In this document: one piece after another, positions 1-9,419 of the stretch
How positions within the stretch are numbered: the stretch's first letter is position 1
How the letters are laid out: every line of letters begins with the position of its first letter
Source: Rhodospirillaceae bacterium
Lineage (GTDB): Bacteria > Pseudomonadota > Alphaproteobacteria > UBA6615
Direction: 5' to 3'
NCBI GenBank assembly: GCA_002713365.1
Contig: PASR01000011.1
Span: forward strand, 295,875-342,109
Length of the DNA stretch: 46,235 nucleotides
Program-made: the position numbers and the translations under genes
The notes under the pieces: model-generated
Database searches by the model: none
Told to the model about the DNA's origin: nothing
What the model saw: the letters and a program-made list of their open reading frames with translations, nothing else

Positions 1-1472
1 GCTCCTCCGTCAATAGTGTCGTCGCCACTAGAACCCTCAATTTTATTTGATTCTAGATCTCCTATAATAGTATCGCTATGTGTACTTCCTAGTATCCATT
101 CAATGTTAGATATTAGGTCTGTATAGTCTCCATTAATAGCTTTACCGGATGAAAGGTCTATTGAGACTGCAGATGCTATAGATAAATAACTTAAAATATC
201 TGTACCAGTCCCTCCATCAATGATATCCGATCCATCATCGCCATAGATTATATCACTTCCCGCATCACCAAAAACCAGGTCATTTCCTTTACCTCCGGTA
301 AGACGATTGGCTCCGGCATCCCCAAAAATAGTATCTGCATAATCAGTACCTATAATTGTTTCTATGCCAACTAATGTATCAACATAGCTTCCTAATGTTG
401 CTGTACCATTTAATAGGTTAACTTTTACTAGAGAGGAAGAATTTGAGTAATTAACAGTATCTGTTCCTTCTCCTCCATCAATACTATCATTACCATTCTG
501 ACCATAAATAACGTCATTACCATCTTCACCGTAAATAACGTCGTTACCATCCTGACCATATATTAAATCATTTCCTGACATGCCTTGAATGGTATTATCT
601 AAATTATTTCCGATGATTGTATCACTTTGGCTACTACCTATGGCATTTTCTATTAATGTATTAAATGCAATTCCTGTTACATCGTTTGAAACACCACTGA
701 AATAGCCTTGGCGTAAATCCACCCAGTTTCCATAAATTGAGTTCGATGCAGAGATGGTATCGGTACCACCAGAATCCCATATTACATTGGCTGTATTATC
801 ATCGAGTAAATAATAAGTTTGATTGCCTTTTCGCGTTTCATTCTCGGCGCCATACATAGTTTGTAGCGCGTAAGCATCCCATATCATAGGAGTAGTCGCC
901 CATCCGTAAGACCAACTATATAGAGGGGGTTCATAACTCATTACCGTGGTGTACATACTATCCAAAGCAGAGATTCCCAGATCTGAAAAACTAGGCCAAT
1001 TCCAGGGCCCGCCATCATGTGGGTGGGTTAATCCTAGCGCATGACCTATCTCATGTATTACGGTATGATATCCAGATTGTCCTGGGACGAATTTTTCTAA
1101 AACGGTGGATTCTAAGTTTAATTTAACCGTTCCTTCATTGACAGTACCAGGGAACCTAGCAAAACCGGCTATATTTTCTGAAAGTCCTAATGTACTGAAA
1201 TTCTCAAACGTTACTGTTATATCTGCTGTTGATTCACTTTCTGGAGAAGTTAACCAGCCTACATATTGAAACTCAGCATCAATAATTTGATCAAAATCAT
1301 TCATTATTGTAACTAGATTATCAAATTCAGTTAGATAATTGTCCCAGCTAAATGAGTTACTATCTTGTACTTCCCAGGTTATAGTTCCACCATCAGGTAC
1401 GTTCCACCTAGAACCGCCTAGTATTCCATCAAGTGCAGTATTGGTTTGATTAAAGAATACGGAGTTGGCCAT
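1..1472 (-). CDS. Serralysin-like RTX metalloprotease (M10B), C-terminus missing
   Basis: The reading frame starts at ATG 1472-1470 and stays open to the left edge, so about 490 N-terminal residues are visible and the C-terminus is lost. The zinc site HEIGHALGLTH lies at residues 140-150 and the Met-turn (VMSYEP) near 177-182, the metzincin arrangement of serralysins. From about residue 296 there are glycine/aspartate nonapeptides such as GNDVIYGED, calcium-binding RTX repeats, continuing in further blocks to the edge. There is no N-terminal signal peptide, as expected for a type I secretion substrate carrying its signal at the missing C-terminus. Known family members are secreted, calcium-activated endopeptidases. 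No type I transporter gene is in the window. Extracellular peptide scavenging is the likely role, by inference. The gene is separated by 150 AT-rich bases from ruvX on the same strand. Confidence 0.9.
   Translation of the reverse strand, partial: MANSVFFNQTNTALDGILGGSRWNVPDGGTITWEVQDSNSFSWDNYLTEFDNLVTIMNDFDQIIDAEFQYVGWLTSPESESTADITVTFENFSTLGLSENIAGFARFPGTVNEGTVKLNLESTVLEKFVPGQSGYHTVIHEIGHALGLTHPHDGGPWNWPSFSDLGISALDSMYTTVMSYEPPLYSWSYGWATTPMIWDAYALQTMYGAENETRKGNQTYYLLDDNTANVIWDSGGTDTISASNSIYGNWVDLRQGYFSGVSNDVTGIAFNTLIENAIGSSQSDTIIGNNLDNTIQGMSGNDLIYGQDGNDVIYGEDGNDVIYGQNGNDSIDGGEGTDTVNYSNSSSLVKVNLLNGTATLGSYVDTLVGIETIIGTDYADTIFGDAGANRLTGGKGNDLVFGDAGSDIIYGDDGSDIIDGGTGTDILSYLSIASAVSIDLSSGKAINGDYTDLISNIEWILGSTHSDTIIGDLESNKIEGSSGDDTIDGG
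487..567 (-). repeat. Three tandem 27-bp units encoding RTX nonapeptides
   Basis: Units at 487-513, 514-540 and 541-567 differ at only a few positions, and each encodes one and a half turns of the RTX motif around GNDVIYG. They are coding repeats inside the metalloprotease gene, not a CRISPR or an intergenic element. Such near-identical coding repeats can expand or contract by recombination. Confidence 0.8.
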
Positions 1473-1622
1473 GATAATTACTAATCTTTGTTCAGGCAGC
1501 TATATAGTCTAATACTTAGAAACAATCTGTAAATATAGCTATTAATATAATTTATTGATTCTTGGACATATATAATAAGTTTTTATTTTTTTTTTAGATT
1601 TATATTGAAGATTAGATATAGA

Positions 1623-2090
1623 TTAACTGTGATTCAAATAGTCTAGAAAGCCTTGTAGAATAACCCCAGCCGCCATTTTATCGATTACCTGTTCGCGGCG
1701 CCTACGTGACATATCAATTTCATTTATTAAAATACGCTCGACTTCCGCAGATGATAGTCGTTCGTCCCAAAAAACAATCGGAATATCAATTTTTTCGATA
1801 AGATTTTGAGCAAATTGTCGAGTTGACTGAGCACGAGGTCCCTCACTCCCATCCATATTTACTGGCAGACCCAAAACTAATCCACCGACCATACGTTCAT
1901 TGATTAAAGTGATAAGAATTTCAGCATCTATTGTAAATTTTTTTCTATGTATGGTTATTAGTGGAGAAGAAACTACTAGGTTTGAATCGGAAATTGCTAG
2001 ACCAATAGTCTTAGATCCTAAATCAAGACCTAAAACTCGTTTGTCTTTAATTAGTAATTTTTTAAAATTAAGTGGTTCAATTATAGGCAT
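1623..2090 (-). CDS. ruvX: RuvX/YqgF family putative Holliday junction resolvase / pre-16S rRNA nuclease
   Basis: A 155-residue protein, close to the usual 140-160 of the family. The N-terminal strand VLGLDLGSKTIGLAISD carries the first catalytic Asp of the RNase H-like fold. GLVLGLPVNMDG with the following RAQ stretch and the VFWDERLSSAEVE segment are the other family hallmarks. In E. coli YqgF acts in 16S rRNA 5' maturation, and the family is also annotated as a Holliday junction resolvase. It is divergent from gatC, with 107 bp between the two start codons; the structured element at 2105-2177 lies in that gap. The stop is TAA, showing that TAA is an ordinary stop here. Confidence 0.92.
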   Translation of the reverse strand: MPIIEPLNFKKLLIKDKRVLGLDLGSKTIGLAISDSNLVVSSPLITIHRKKFTIDAEILITLINERMVGGLVLGLPVNMDGSEGPRAQSTRQFAQNLIEKIDIPIVFWDERLSSAEVERILINEIDMSRRRREQVIDKMAAGVILQGFLDYLNHS

Positions 2091-2104
2091 TATATATTAT
2101 ATAC

Positions 2105-2177
2105 GCTTAGTTTAAGACAGTTACTATGGCTTGTGGATGCCGAGTCTCGGTGATAGTTTTCCTCCGCTTAACTAAGC
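2105..2177 (+). promoter_or_regulatory. Nested inverted repeat / structured leader upstream of gatC
   Basis: An outer stem pairs 2105-2116 with 2167-2177 (11 pairs with one bulged T). Inside it ACTAT (2123-2127) can pair with ATAGT (2153-2157), and at the tip CCGA (2140-2143) pairs with TCGG (2147-2150). The element ends 20 bases before the gatC ATG and also lies in the ruvX 5' region. Three nested stems suggest a folded 5' leader RNA or a cruciform operator. No known riboswitch class was recognised, and its function is unknown. Confidence 0.45.
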
Positions 2178-2197
2178 CTTAACTTTAAGAGAAATAA

Positions 2198-2485
2198 ATG
2201 ACTCTCGATACTAATACTGTAAGACGTATTGCACGTCTAGCGCGTTTGCATATTCCAGAATCTGAATTAAGTCACTTAGCTTCTGATCTATCCAATATTA
2301 TTGGCTGGGTAGAGCAGTTAGCAGAGGTTAAAACAGATGGGGTTGAACCCATGACTAATGTCGTAGAAACAGAGTCTCATTACCGAGAAGATGTGATTAA
2401 TGACGGAGGAGACTCCGCAAAAGTATTACAAAACGCGCCGGATTCTTCCGGTAACTTCTTTACAGTAATCAAGGTTATAGAATGA
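2198..2485 (+). CDS. gatC: Asp-tRNA(Asn)/Glu-tRNA(Gln) amidotransferase subunit C
   Basis: A 95-residue protein of typical GatC length. The N-terminus [19 protein letters not shown] and the central [12 protein letters not shown] and GVEPMTNV segments match the GatC helix-loop that wraps around GatA. GatC stabilises the GatCAB complex, which amidates mischarged Glu-tRNA(Gln) and/or Asp-tRNA(Asn) in the cytoplasm. It is the first gene of the gatCAB operon. Its TGA stop overlaps the gatA start as ATGA, indicating translational coupling. Confidence 0.95.
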   Translation: MTLDTNTVRRIARLARLHIPESELSHLASDLSNIIGWVEQLAEVKTDGVEPMTNVVETESHYREDVINDGGDSAKVLQNAPDSSGNFFTVIKVIE

Positions 2486-3990
2486 TGACTAGTAAAATTA
2501 ACCTTCAATATTTAACAATTAAAGAAGCTAACCGAGCTCTGAATGAGGGTGATTATACTTCTCAAGACTTAACGCAGGCACATTTAGAAGCTATGGCAAC
2601 AGAACGAGGTCTAAATTCCTTTGTAACTGAATGTCCAGATAGAGCTCTCGCGATGGCTGAAGAGTCTGACAAAAGACGTTCTAAAGGAGAACAAATAAGT
2701 CCTTTAGACGGAATACCATTAGCAATAAAAGATTTATTTTGCACAGAGGGAATTTTATCAACTGCTGGAAGTCGAATACTAGACGGATTTACCCCAACGT
2801 ATGAATCAACGGTTAGTCATAACTTATGGAGTGCAGGTGCGGTTATATTAGGAAAGACCAATATGGACGAATTTGCAATGGGGTCCGCAAATGTAACAAG
2901 TTATTATGGTAATTGCATTAATCCGTGGAAAGCTTCGTCTGGAAATTTAGTTGGTAAAGATCTTGTTCCAGGAGGCTCTTCGGGAGGTTCGGCTGCCGCT
3001 GTTGCTGCTCGTTTGGCATTAGGTTCTACGGGAACAGATACTGGTGGATCTATTCGTCAGCCAAGTTCATTTTGCGGTGTTGTTGGCTTAAAGCCAACTT
3101 ATGGACGGTGCTCGCGGTGGGGAATTATTGCATTTGCAAGTTCTTTAGACCAAGCGGGACCAATAACTCGAAGTGTAGGAGATGCAGCTTTAATGTTAGC
3201 TGAAATGGCCGGTTTCGATCCTAAGGATTCTACCAGTGCTAATCTTCCTGTACCCAGTTACATAGAATCACTAAACGGAAATATCAAAGGATTACGTATC
3301 GGTATTCCATCGGAATACAAATTAGATTCAATGCCTGATGAGATAGAAGATGTCTGGCAACGGGGCAGGGATTGGTTAATAGATGCAGGTGCAGAGGTTA
3401 TTGATATATCTCTTCCACATACAAAATATGCTTTACCAAGTTACTACATTATTGCCCCTGCATAAGCTTCTTCAAACTTAGCTAGATATGATGGCATTCG
3501 TTATGGTTTGCGAGTAGAGGGCGAGGATCTTATTGATACATATGAAAAAACTCGAGCTGCTGGATTTGGTGATGAGGTAAAGCGCCGTATTATGATTGGT
3601 ACCTACGTTTTATCTGCTGGATACTATGACGCTTATTATCTGCAAGCCCAAAAGGTAAGAACTCAAATTACTAATGATTTTAATTCTGTATGGAAAGAAT
3701 GTGACGCTATCCTTACGCCTACTACGCCCTCAGCAGCCTTTGCTATCGGCGAGAAAATGGAAGACCCTATCGCTATGTATTTGAATGATATTTTTACTGT
3801 ACCAGCATCTATGGCTGGATTGCCGGCTATTTCCGTTCCTGCTGCTATTAACAAAGAGGGGCTTCCCCTTGGACTTCATGTGATAGGTCCAGCATTTACA
3901 GAACAAACGGTATTACGTATTGCAGATGTAATTGAGACAGCAGCTGAATTTACTGCAAATCCTAATGAAAATATTACAATCGCTGGATAG
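2482..3990 (+). CDS. gatA: Amidotransferase subunit A (amidase), interrupted by an in-frame TAA
   Basis: GatA releases ammonia from glutamine for tRNA-dependent amidation. The frame is continuous over 502 codons, normal for the family, except for TAA at 3463-3465 (codon 328). The amidase triad is present before the stop: Lys83 in IPLAIKDLF, Ser166 in PGGSSGGS and Ser190 in [10 protein letters not shown]. After the stop the same frame continues for 174 codons with the conserved C-terminal amidase half, including the [15 protein letters not shown] stretch. Family members usually read [14 protein letters not shown] here, so the TAA stands where GAA (Glu) is expected, a single G-to-T difference. 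There is no frameshift. The first codons are ATGATG, and the first ATG overlaps the gatC stop. Because GatCAB is normally indispensable in alphaproteobacteria, a sequence error, readthrough or a two-piece GatA must be considered. Confidence 0.9.
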
Positions 3991-3992
3991 AT

Positions 3993-5558
3993 GTGAGTTA
4001 CAAAGTCATGACTAATGAAGCCACTCCTGATCATCTTACAGGCCATATAACTACTCGAATCGGTCATAGAAAAGAAAACTTACTGTCTGGTGAGAATGAT
4101 GACTGGGAAATTATTGTGGGTCTTGAGGTGCATGCTCAAGTTTCCTCTGAATCAAAGTTATTCTCGGGTTCATCAACTGAATTTGGCGCTGAGCCCAATA
4201 GTCAGGTGAGCTTGGTAGATGCAGCAATGCCAGGTATGTTACCGGTTATTAATATGGAATGTGTACGTCAAGCAGTTCTTACAGGACTTGGTCTTGGGGC
4301 TAAAATTAATTTACATTCAATTTTTGACAGAAAAAACTATTTTTATCCTGATTTACCGCAGGGTTATCAGATAAGTCAGTTTGCTTATCCTATAGTCGGA
4401 GAAGGTAAAATTAGTGTTAACCTTCCTAATGGAAATAGTTTTGATGTTGGTATAGAGCGTTTACATTTAGAACAAGATGCAGGTAAGTCGATACATGATC
4501 AACACCCAAATAAATCTTATATAGATTTAAATCGATCAGGTGTTGCGCTTATGGAAATTGTTTCAAAACCAGATTTACGATCTGCTGAGGAGGCAGCAGC
4601 TTATTTAGGAAAATTGCGCTCTATTCTTCGCTACTTAGGAACTTGTGATGGAGAAATGTCTAGAGGATCAATGCGTGCAGATGTCAATGTATCAGTTCGA
4701 CATCCGGGAGATGTTCTGGGTACTCGGTGTGAAATTAAAAATGTTAACTCATTGAGGTTTGTTCGACAGGCAATTGATTTTGAAGCACGCAGACAAATTG
4801 AGATTATTGAGGATGGAGGTGTAGTTGATCAAGAAACTAGACTTTTTGACTCAAATAGAGGCGAAACGCGCTCCATGCGTTCAAAAGAAGAAGCTCATGA
4901 TTATAGGTATTTTCCTGATCCGGATTTATTACCTTTAGTTCTTGATCAACCTTTTGTTGATATTTTGAAAGATAGTCTGCCAGAGTTACCAGATGCTAAA
5001 AAAGTACGGTTTATAGACTTTTATGGTTTATCATCAAGCAATGCTGATGTTTTGGTTTCAGAAAAAGAAGTTGCGGACTTTTATGAATCTTTGGTGCTAG
5101 CTGTAATTGAAATGAAGGTCGAAATTGAAAAAGAGGTTGTAGCAACGGATGCAGCAAACTTAGTAATAAATGAATTGTTTGGGTTAATTAACGCTTCCGA
5201 TATAAATATAAATAATTCACCAATCAGCTCATCACAAATCGCTGAATTTCTTAAACTTCGTTATGATGGTGTGATTTCAGGAAGAATTGGAAAAGAGCTT
5301 TTTGTAGATATGTTTCATAGTGGGAAGGATGCAGCTGTAATAGTTGAAGAAAAGGGTCTCAAACAGATTACTGATACTGATGCAATAGAAGGTATTATAG
5401 ATAAACTTATTATAGATAATCCGGATCAAGCAAAACAGTATAGAGAAGGTAATACAAAAGTTGCCGGTTGGTTTACAGGCCAAGCTATGAAGGCAACCAA
5501 AGGTCAAGCTAACCCGCAGGTAGTAAACGATGTTCTGAAAGAAAAGCTAGAAAATTAA
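3993..5558 (+). CDS. gatB: Asp-tRNA(Asn)/Glu-tRNA(Gln) amidotransferase subunit B
   Basis: A 521-residue protein. The phosphorylation/transamidation core begins at [20 protein letters not shown] and includes the [15 protein letters not shown] segment. [27 protein letters not shown] and [10 protein letters not shown] are GatB signatures. The C-terminal tRNA-binding YqeY-like domain ends in [18 protein letters not shown]. The likely start is GTG at 3993, two bases after gatA, but an ATG at 4008 would also fit because the first 40 residues are not conserved. GatB activates the acid on the tRNA with ATP, then uses ammonia from GatA. It ends 14 bp from the convergent SDR gene. Confidence 0.96.
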   Translation: MSYKVMTNEATPDHLTGHITTRIGHRKENLLSGENDDWEIIVGLEVHAQVSSESKLFSGSSTEFGAEPNSQVSLVDAAMPGMLPVINMECVRQAVLTGLGLGAKINLHSIFDRKNYFYPDLPQGYQISQFAYPIVGEGKISVNLPNGNSFDVGIERLHLEQDAGKSIHDQHPNKSYIDLNRSGVALMEIVSKPDLRSAEEAAAYLGKLRSILRYLGTCDGEMSRGSMRADVNVSVRHPGDVLGTRCEIKNVNSLRFVRQAIDFEARRQIEIIEDGGVVDQETRLFDSNRGETRSMRSKEEAHDYRYFPDPDLLPLVLDQPFVDILKDSLPELPDAKKVRFIDFYGLSSSNADVLVSEKEVADFYESLVLAVIEMKVEIEKEVVATDAANLVINELFGLINASDININNSPISSSQIAEFLKLRYDGVISGRIGKELFVDMFHSGKDAAVIVEEKGLKQITDTDAIEGIIDKLIIDNPDQAKQYREGNTKVAGWFTGQAMKATKGQANPQVVNDVLKEKLEN

Positions 5559-5572
5559 AATTATTTAACTTA

Positions 5573-6370
5573 TCAAGTTTCTGCTATTTCTTTCCATAAT
5601 TCATCCGCCACTAGTGTACCCCCATCTACGGGAAGCACCGCCCCCGTGACATAGGCTCCTGCACGAGATGAAAGATAGATCACTGCTCCCACCATGTCTT
5701 CTGGGGTTCCGATCCGACCTCTAGGAAGGTTTTCTTCAATATTTTTTTGATGATTATTTAAGGTATATTGCATCATCTTACTTTCAAAGGGACCTGGTGC
5801 AATAGCATTTACAGAGATATTTCGTTTTCCTAAGTGATGGGCCATCACACGTGTTAGATGGTGCACAGCAGCTTTACTAGCTGGGTATGAATAAGTTTCT
5901 AGTTTGGGTATTGCTAGGCCATCTACGGAACCAATATTTATGATACGAGCTGGATCTTCTTCGGTTGCAGCTGCTTGAAGTGGCGTCAATAGAGCCTGAC
6001 TGAGGAAGAAAAGTGATTTAGCGTTTAAATCCATTACCTTATCCCAACCTATTTCAGGGACGTCTCCAATTTTTGCTCCCCAGGCGGCTCCTGCATTATT
6101 AACTAGAATATGAAGTTTAGGTTCACGAGATATAATTTCATCTGCTAGACGTTTTACCTCATTTGATTCTGATAAATCAGCCGGTATAGCTATGCATTCG
6201 CCGAAAGATGACAATTCTTCAGCAACTGCATTGCATGCATTATCAGACCTAGAAGAGATATAAGTTTTAACTCCGTTTTCGACTAGTCCACGGGCAATCA
6301 TAAGGCCAATTCCTCTTGAACCTCCGGTAACAAGCGCAACTTTTCCTGAAACTGAAAACAAATTTTTCAC
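5573..6370 (-). CDS. Short-chain dehydrogenase/reductase (classical SDR)
   Basis: A 265-residue NAD(P)-dependent oxidoreductase. The cofactor loop GGSRGIG is near residues 16-22, LVNNAGAAWG is the NNAG motif, and SYPASK supplies the catalytic Tyr and Lys. The C-terminal segment AYVTGAVLPVDGG is typical of the FabG/gluconate-dehydrogenase-like branch. The substrate cannot be read from the sequence. It lies 30 bp downstream of the PPOX-type gene on the same strand, so the two are probably co-transcribed. Confidence 0.88.
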   Translation of the reverse strand: MKNLFSVSGKVALVTGGSRGIGLMIARGLVENGVKTYISSRSDNACNAVAEELSSFGECIAIPADLSESNEVKRLADEIISREPKLHILVNNAGAAWGAKIGDVPEIGWDKVMDLNAKSLFFLSQALLTPLQAAATEEDPARIINIGSVDGLAIPKLETYSYPASKAAVHHLTRVMAHHLGKRNISVNAIAPGPFESKMMQYTLNNHQKNIEENLPRGRIGTPEDMVGAVIYLSSRAGAYVTGAVLPVDGGTLVADELWKEIAET

Positions 6371-6400
6371 TAAGTGTACTCTTTCATTGATATAATAATT

Positions 6401-7045
6401 CTAGTAAATGGTATCTTTTATTCTTTTTGGGTATGCTTTGTCATAATCATCTCCGTTTATTTTGCCCTTAGTAATAGCTTCAAGAATATTTCCAGTTGTG
6501 GGGAGTTTTTCTCTTGTAACAATACTTTCTGTATCCCAAAGTTTTGAACGAACTAAAGCTTTGGGACACTGATAATATATACTGCCAAGAGAAACTATTA
6601 TTACGCTGGTTGGGTTTTTGTTTTGTAAAGCGAATGTACTACAAAGTTCTGGGTTAGTAGATATTTTTGCTGTACCGTTTATGCGAATAGTTTCACCTAT
6701 ACCTGGGATTAAAAATAATAATGAAATCCTTTTATCACGAACAATATTGCGCAAGCTATCCACACGGTTATTGCCCCGTCTATCAGGAATTATTACTGTA
6801 TGGTTATCTGCGACACGCACGAATCCCGCTGGATCTCCGCGGGGAGAGCAGTCAAGTCCCTCAGGGCCTACCGTTGCGATAATTACAAATGGGGCTGCCT
6901 CAATGAACGCTCTATAATGATCTGAAATATATGATATTTCTTTTTTGATGGCTCCTTCAGGAGACTGTCCGTATACCTTTTCAAGCATATCTATAGAAGT
7001 AATTATATCTTCATTATTTATTTTTGATTTAGAGAAAGAAGTCAT
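6401..7045 (-). CDS. Pyridoxamine 5'-phosphate oxidase-related FMN protein
   Basis: A 214-residue single-domain split-barrel protein. The stretch FVIIATVGPEGLDCSPRGDP, then PDRRGNNRVDSLRNI and ETIRINGTAKIS, match the PPOX-like group usually named the MSMEG_1061/DR2398 type, not genuine PdxH. These proteins bind FMN or a related flavin, and their substrates are mostly unknown. It is upstream of, and probably co-transcribed with, the SDR at 5573-6370, suggesting a two-enzyme redox unit by inference. It starts at ATG 7045-7043. Confidence 0.8.
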   Translation of the reverse strand: MTSFSKSKINNEDIITSIDMLEKVYGQSPEGAIKKEISYISDHYRAFIEAAPFVIIATVGPEGLDCSPRGDPAGFVRVADNHTVIIPDRRGNNRVDSLRNIVRDKRISLLFLIPGIGETIRINGTAKISTNPELCSTFALQNKNPTSVIIVSLGSIYYQCPKALVRSKLWDTESIVTREKLPTTGNILEAITKGKINGDDYDKAYPKRIKDTIY

Positions 7046-7344
7046 ATTAATAATTCCGATGTATGAAATATTTACTGATTATTACTCGGGTTATTTTAAT
7101 GAAAGTCAACGCTTGTATTATATATACTATAGTAAAAATGGAATGTATAAAATCTTCGCTTATATATCACTAAAATTTTGGTCTATATTAGAATAAATTT
7201 ACTCATACTTTGTTTACTATATAAATTCTGAATCGGGTTGTTTTGTAAAATATGTTTGATTTTACCCATAATGAATTAATTTTCTAATAGTGAGCTTAAT
7301 ACTCTTTGATTACCAGAGAAATATAACGGGGAAAGTTAGAAACC
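7046..7344. other. AT-rich intergenic region between divergent genes
   Basis: About 300 bp between the PPOX-like gene (leftward) and the deaminase gene (rightward). It should hold both promoters. No purine riboswitch core, tRNA or strong terminator was recognised. A 45-codon rightward frame from about 7060 lacks a ribosome binding site and family features and is not called a gene. Confidence 0.5.
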
Positions 7345-7815
7345 ATGTGCGACAATACTTTTATGCGTATGGCTATAACTCTTGCCACTAATAACGTAAC
7401 GAGTGGCAATGGAGGACCGTTCGGGGCAGTTATCACGCGTGAGGGGGTGGTGATAGGAGAAGGAACCAATCAAGTAACTTCCTTCGGTGATCCAACTGCT
7501 CATGCAGAGATACTTGCTATTCGAGCAGCTTGTAAAAATATTGGGAGTCATATTTTAGATGGATGTATTATTTATACAAGCTGTGAACCTTGCCCAATGT
7601 GTTTAAGTGCCATTTATTGGGCTAGGATAAAATTTATTTATTTTGGCAACAGAAAGTCTGATGCGGCGGCAATTGGATTTGATGACGCCCATATTTATCA
7701 ACAGATAGCTCTGCCAGAAGGTCAACGATCAATTCCAACAAATCAAATGCTTTCAGAAGAGGCAATTATTAGCTTTCAAAAGTGGACACAGTCTGAATTT
7801 AAAATTGAATATTAA
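7345..7815 (+). CDS. guaD: Nucleoside/guanine deaminase (CDA superfamily)
   Basis: A 156-residue zinc deaminase. The zinc ligands and proton shuttle are in PTAHAEILAIRAAC (HAE) and SCEPCPMCLSAIYWA (PCxxC). The MAITLATNNVTSGNGGPFGAV N-terminus and the length resemble the small Bacillus-type guanine deaminase that converts guanine to xanthine and ammonia, rather than TadA (no TadA-type C-terminal region is seen). It is followed after 50 bp by a complete purine-nucleoside-type importer on the same strand, so uptake and deamination of purines is a coherent reading. The symbol is assigned by similarity; a related base or nucleoside specificity is possible. Confidence 0.8.
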   Translation: MCDNTFMRMAITLATNNVTSGNGGPFGAVITREGVVIGEGTNQVTSFGDPTAHAEILAIRAACKNIGSHILDGCIIYTSCEPCPMCLSAIYWARIKFIYFGNRKSDAAAIGFDDAHIYQQIALPEGQRSIPTNQMLSEEAIISFQKWTQSEFKIEY

Positions 7816-7865
7816 TTCATATGGTTTTATTAGAAATACACTCGCCGTAGAGTACAAAAGATTAT

Positions 7866-9419
7866 ATGTTACCTATCATGTCTAAAACCCCAATGCTTCA
7901 ACTTTTCGGTGTTACAAAACGTTATCCTGGTGTGATAGCGAATAACAATGTTGACCTCAAAATTATGCCTGGCGAGATTCATGCCTTATTAGGTGAAAAT
8001 GGGGCTGGGAAAAGTACTCTAGTTAAATATATTTATGGAGTTCAGAAAGCAGATTCTGGAACTCTTGAATGGTGTGGAAAGCAGACAAAAATCAATAATC
8101 CTAAAATGGCTCGTAAACTGGGTATAGGAATGGTCTTTCAACACTTCTCTTTGTTTGATGCCTTAACTGTAAAAGAAAATATTTCACTTGGTATATCCTC
8201 AAAAATAGCTAACTCTGATTTGGATAAGGAGATAATCAATATATCTAAAAAGTATGGACTTCCGCTTGATCCAGATCGTTATGTTCATACGCTTTCTGTT
8301 GGAGAACGACAAAGAATAGAGGTGGTGCGTTGCCTTCTTCAAGATCCAAGTATGTTGATTATGGATGAACCTACATCTGTCCTAACTCCACAAGAAGTTG
8401 AGTTGCTATTCAGAACCTTACGACAGTTATCAGCTGATGGTGTATCGATACTTTATATAAGTCATAAATTGCAGGAGATTAAAGATCTATGCCATACGGC
8501 TACGATTATGCGAATGGGAGAGGTTGTTGCGACTTGTAATCCAGATCATGAAACGCCTTATAGTATGGCTGAGATGATGATGGGTAAAAATATAAGCACA
8601 CCAAACCGTGTTGAAGACTCAATTAATAAAAGTCCTGCTCTGATTATAAGTGATTTGAGTATACAGTCTGAAAAATCATATGGAACTGACCTAAAAAATA
8701 TAAATTTTACAGTTAATACAGGAGAAGTATTAGGTATTGCTGGAATAGCAGGTAATGGACAAAAGGAACTGATGGCCGCCTTAAGCGGAGAAGTTCTGGC
8801 GGAAAGACCCGATTCTATAAAGATTGCAAATGAGCCCGTTGGTTTATTTTACCCTAACCAAAGACGTCATGCAGGTATGGTTTTCGTACCTGAAGAAAGA
8901 CTTGGGCATGCAGCCGTTCCTATGATGTCATTATGGGAAAATGCATTTTTATCTGGTGCGACTAAAATGAATTTTAAAAAAAATGGGTTTATTAGAGTCG
9001 CGGATGTAAAGGACTATACACACGATATAATAAAGAAGTTTGGAGTAAAGACTCCTAATATTCAAAATATCGCCTCAAGCTTATCTGGTGGTAATCTACA
9101 AAAATTTATTTTTGGTAGAGAGATATTACAAAACCCTAGAATTATAGTTGCCATTCAACCTACCTGGGGCGTTGATGCTGGTTCAGCAGCTGCAATTCGT
9201 CAGTCGCTGATTGATTTAGCCTCAAAAGGTTGTGCAGTGCTTGTTATTTCTCAGGATTTAGAAGAATTATTCGAGATCTCAGACCGTTTATCTGTAATTT
9301 ACGATGGCAAATTATCACCTTCTATAAATACCAAAAGTATTTCACTTAAACAATTGGGTCTGATGATGGGGGGGGTCTCGGTCTTTTCGGAGAAGGGCGC
9401 TATAGAGAATGTTAGTTAG
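7866..9419 (+). CDS. BMP-family nucleoside ABC importer, double ATPase
   Basis: A 517-residue protein with two ABC ATPase domains in tandem, as in NupA/YufO and RbsA. Domain 1 has Walker A GENGAGKST, signature LSVGERQR and Walker B LLIMDEPTS. Domain 2 has a degenerate Walker A (GIAGNGQKE), signature LSGGNLQK and an altered Walker B region (IIVAIQPTWG), typical for the weak second site of this family. It powers the two permeases encoded directly downstream. The start could be ATG 7866 or ATG 7878. Its last codons contain an eight-G run (9368-9375), and its stop overlaps the next start by 11 bases. Confidence 0.92.
   Translation: MLPIMSKTPMLQLFGVTKRYPGVIANNNVDLKIMPGEIHALLGENGAGKSTLVKYIYGVQKADSGTLEWCGKQTKINNPKMARKLGIGMVFQHFSLFDALTVKENISLGISSKIANSDLDKEIINISKKYGLPLDPDRYVHTLSVGERQRIEVVRCLLQDPSMLIMDEPTSVLTPQEVELLFRTLRQLSADGVSILYISHKLQEIKDLCHTATIMRMGEVVATCNPDHETPYSMAEMMMGKNISTPNRVEDSINKSPALIISDLSIQSEKSYGTDLKNINFTVNTGEVLGIAGIAGNGQKELMAALSGEVLAERPDSIKIANEPVGLFYPNQRRHAGMVFVPEERLGHAAVPMMSLWENAFLSGATKMNFKKNGFIRVADVKDYTHDIIKKFGVKTPNIQNIASSLSGGNLQKFIFGREILQNPRIIVAIQPTWGVDAGSAAAIRQSLIDLASKGCAVLVISQDLEELFEISDRLSVIYDGKLSPSINTKSISLKQLGLMMGGVSVFSEKGAIENVS

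Noticed and set aside
487-567. Regular 27-bp repeats resembling a small repeat array
   Set aside because: They keep reading frame and encode RTX nonapeptides; no unique spacers, so not a CRISPR.
3508-3990. Separate gene for an amidase C-terminal fragment
   Set aside because: It is in the same frame as gatA and lacks its own ribosome site; it is the second half of the interrupted gatA.
7060-7196. Possible small rightward gene rich in Tyr
   Set aside because: No ribosome binding site, no recognisable pattern, and the longer frame only shadows the PPOX gene.
7046-7344. Purine riboswitch before the deaminase gene
   Set aside because: No conserved three-way junction core could be recognised.
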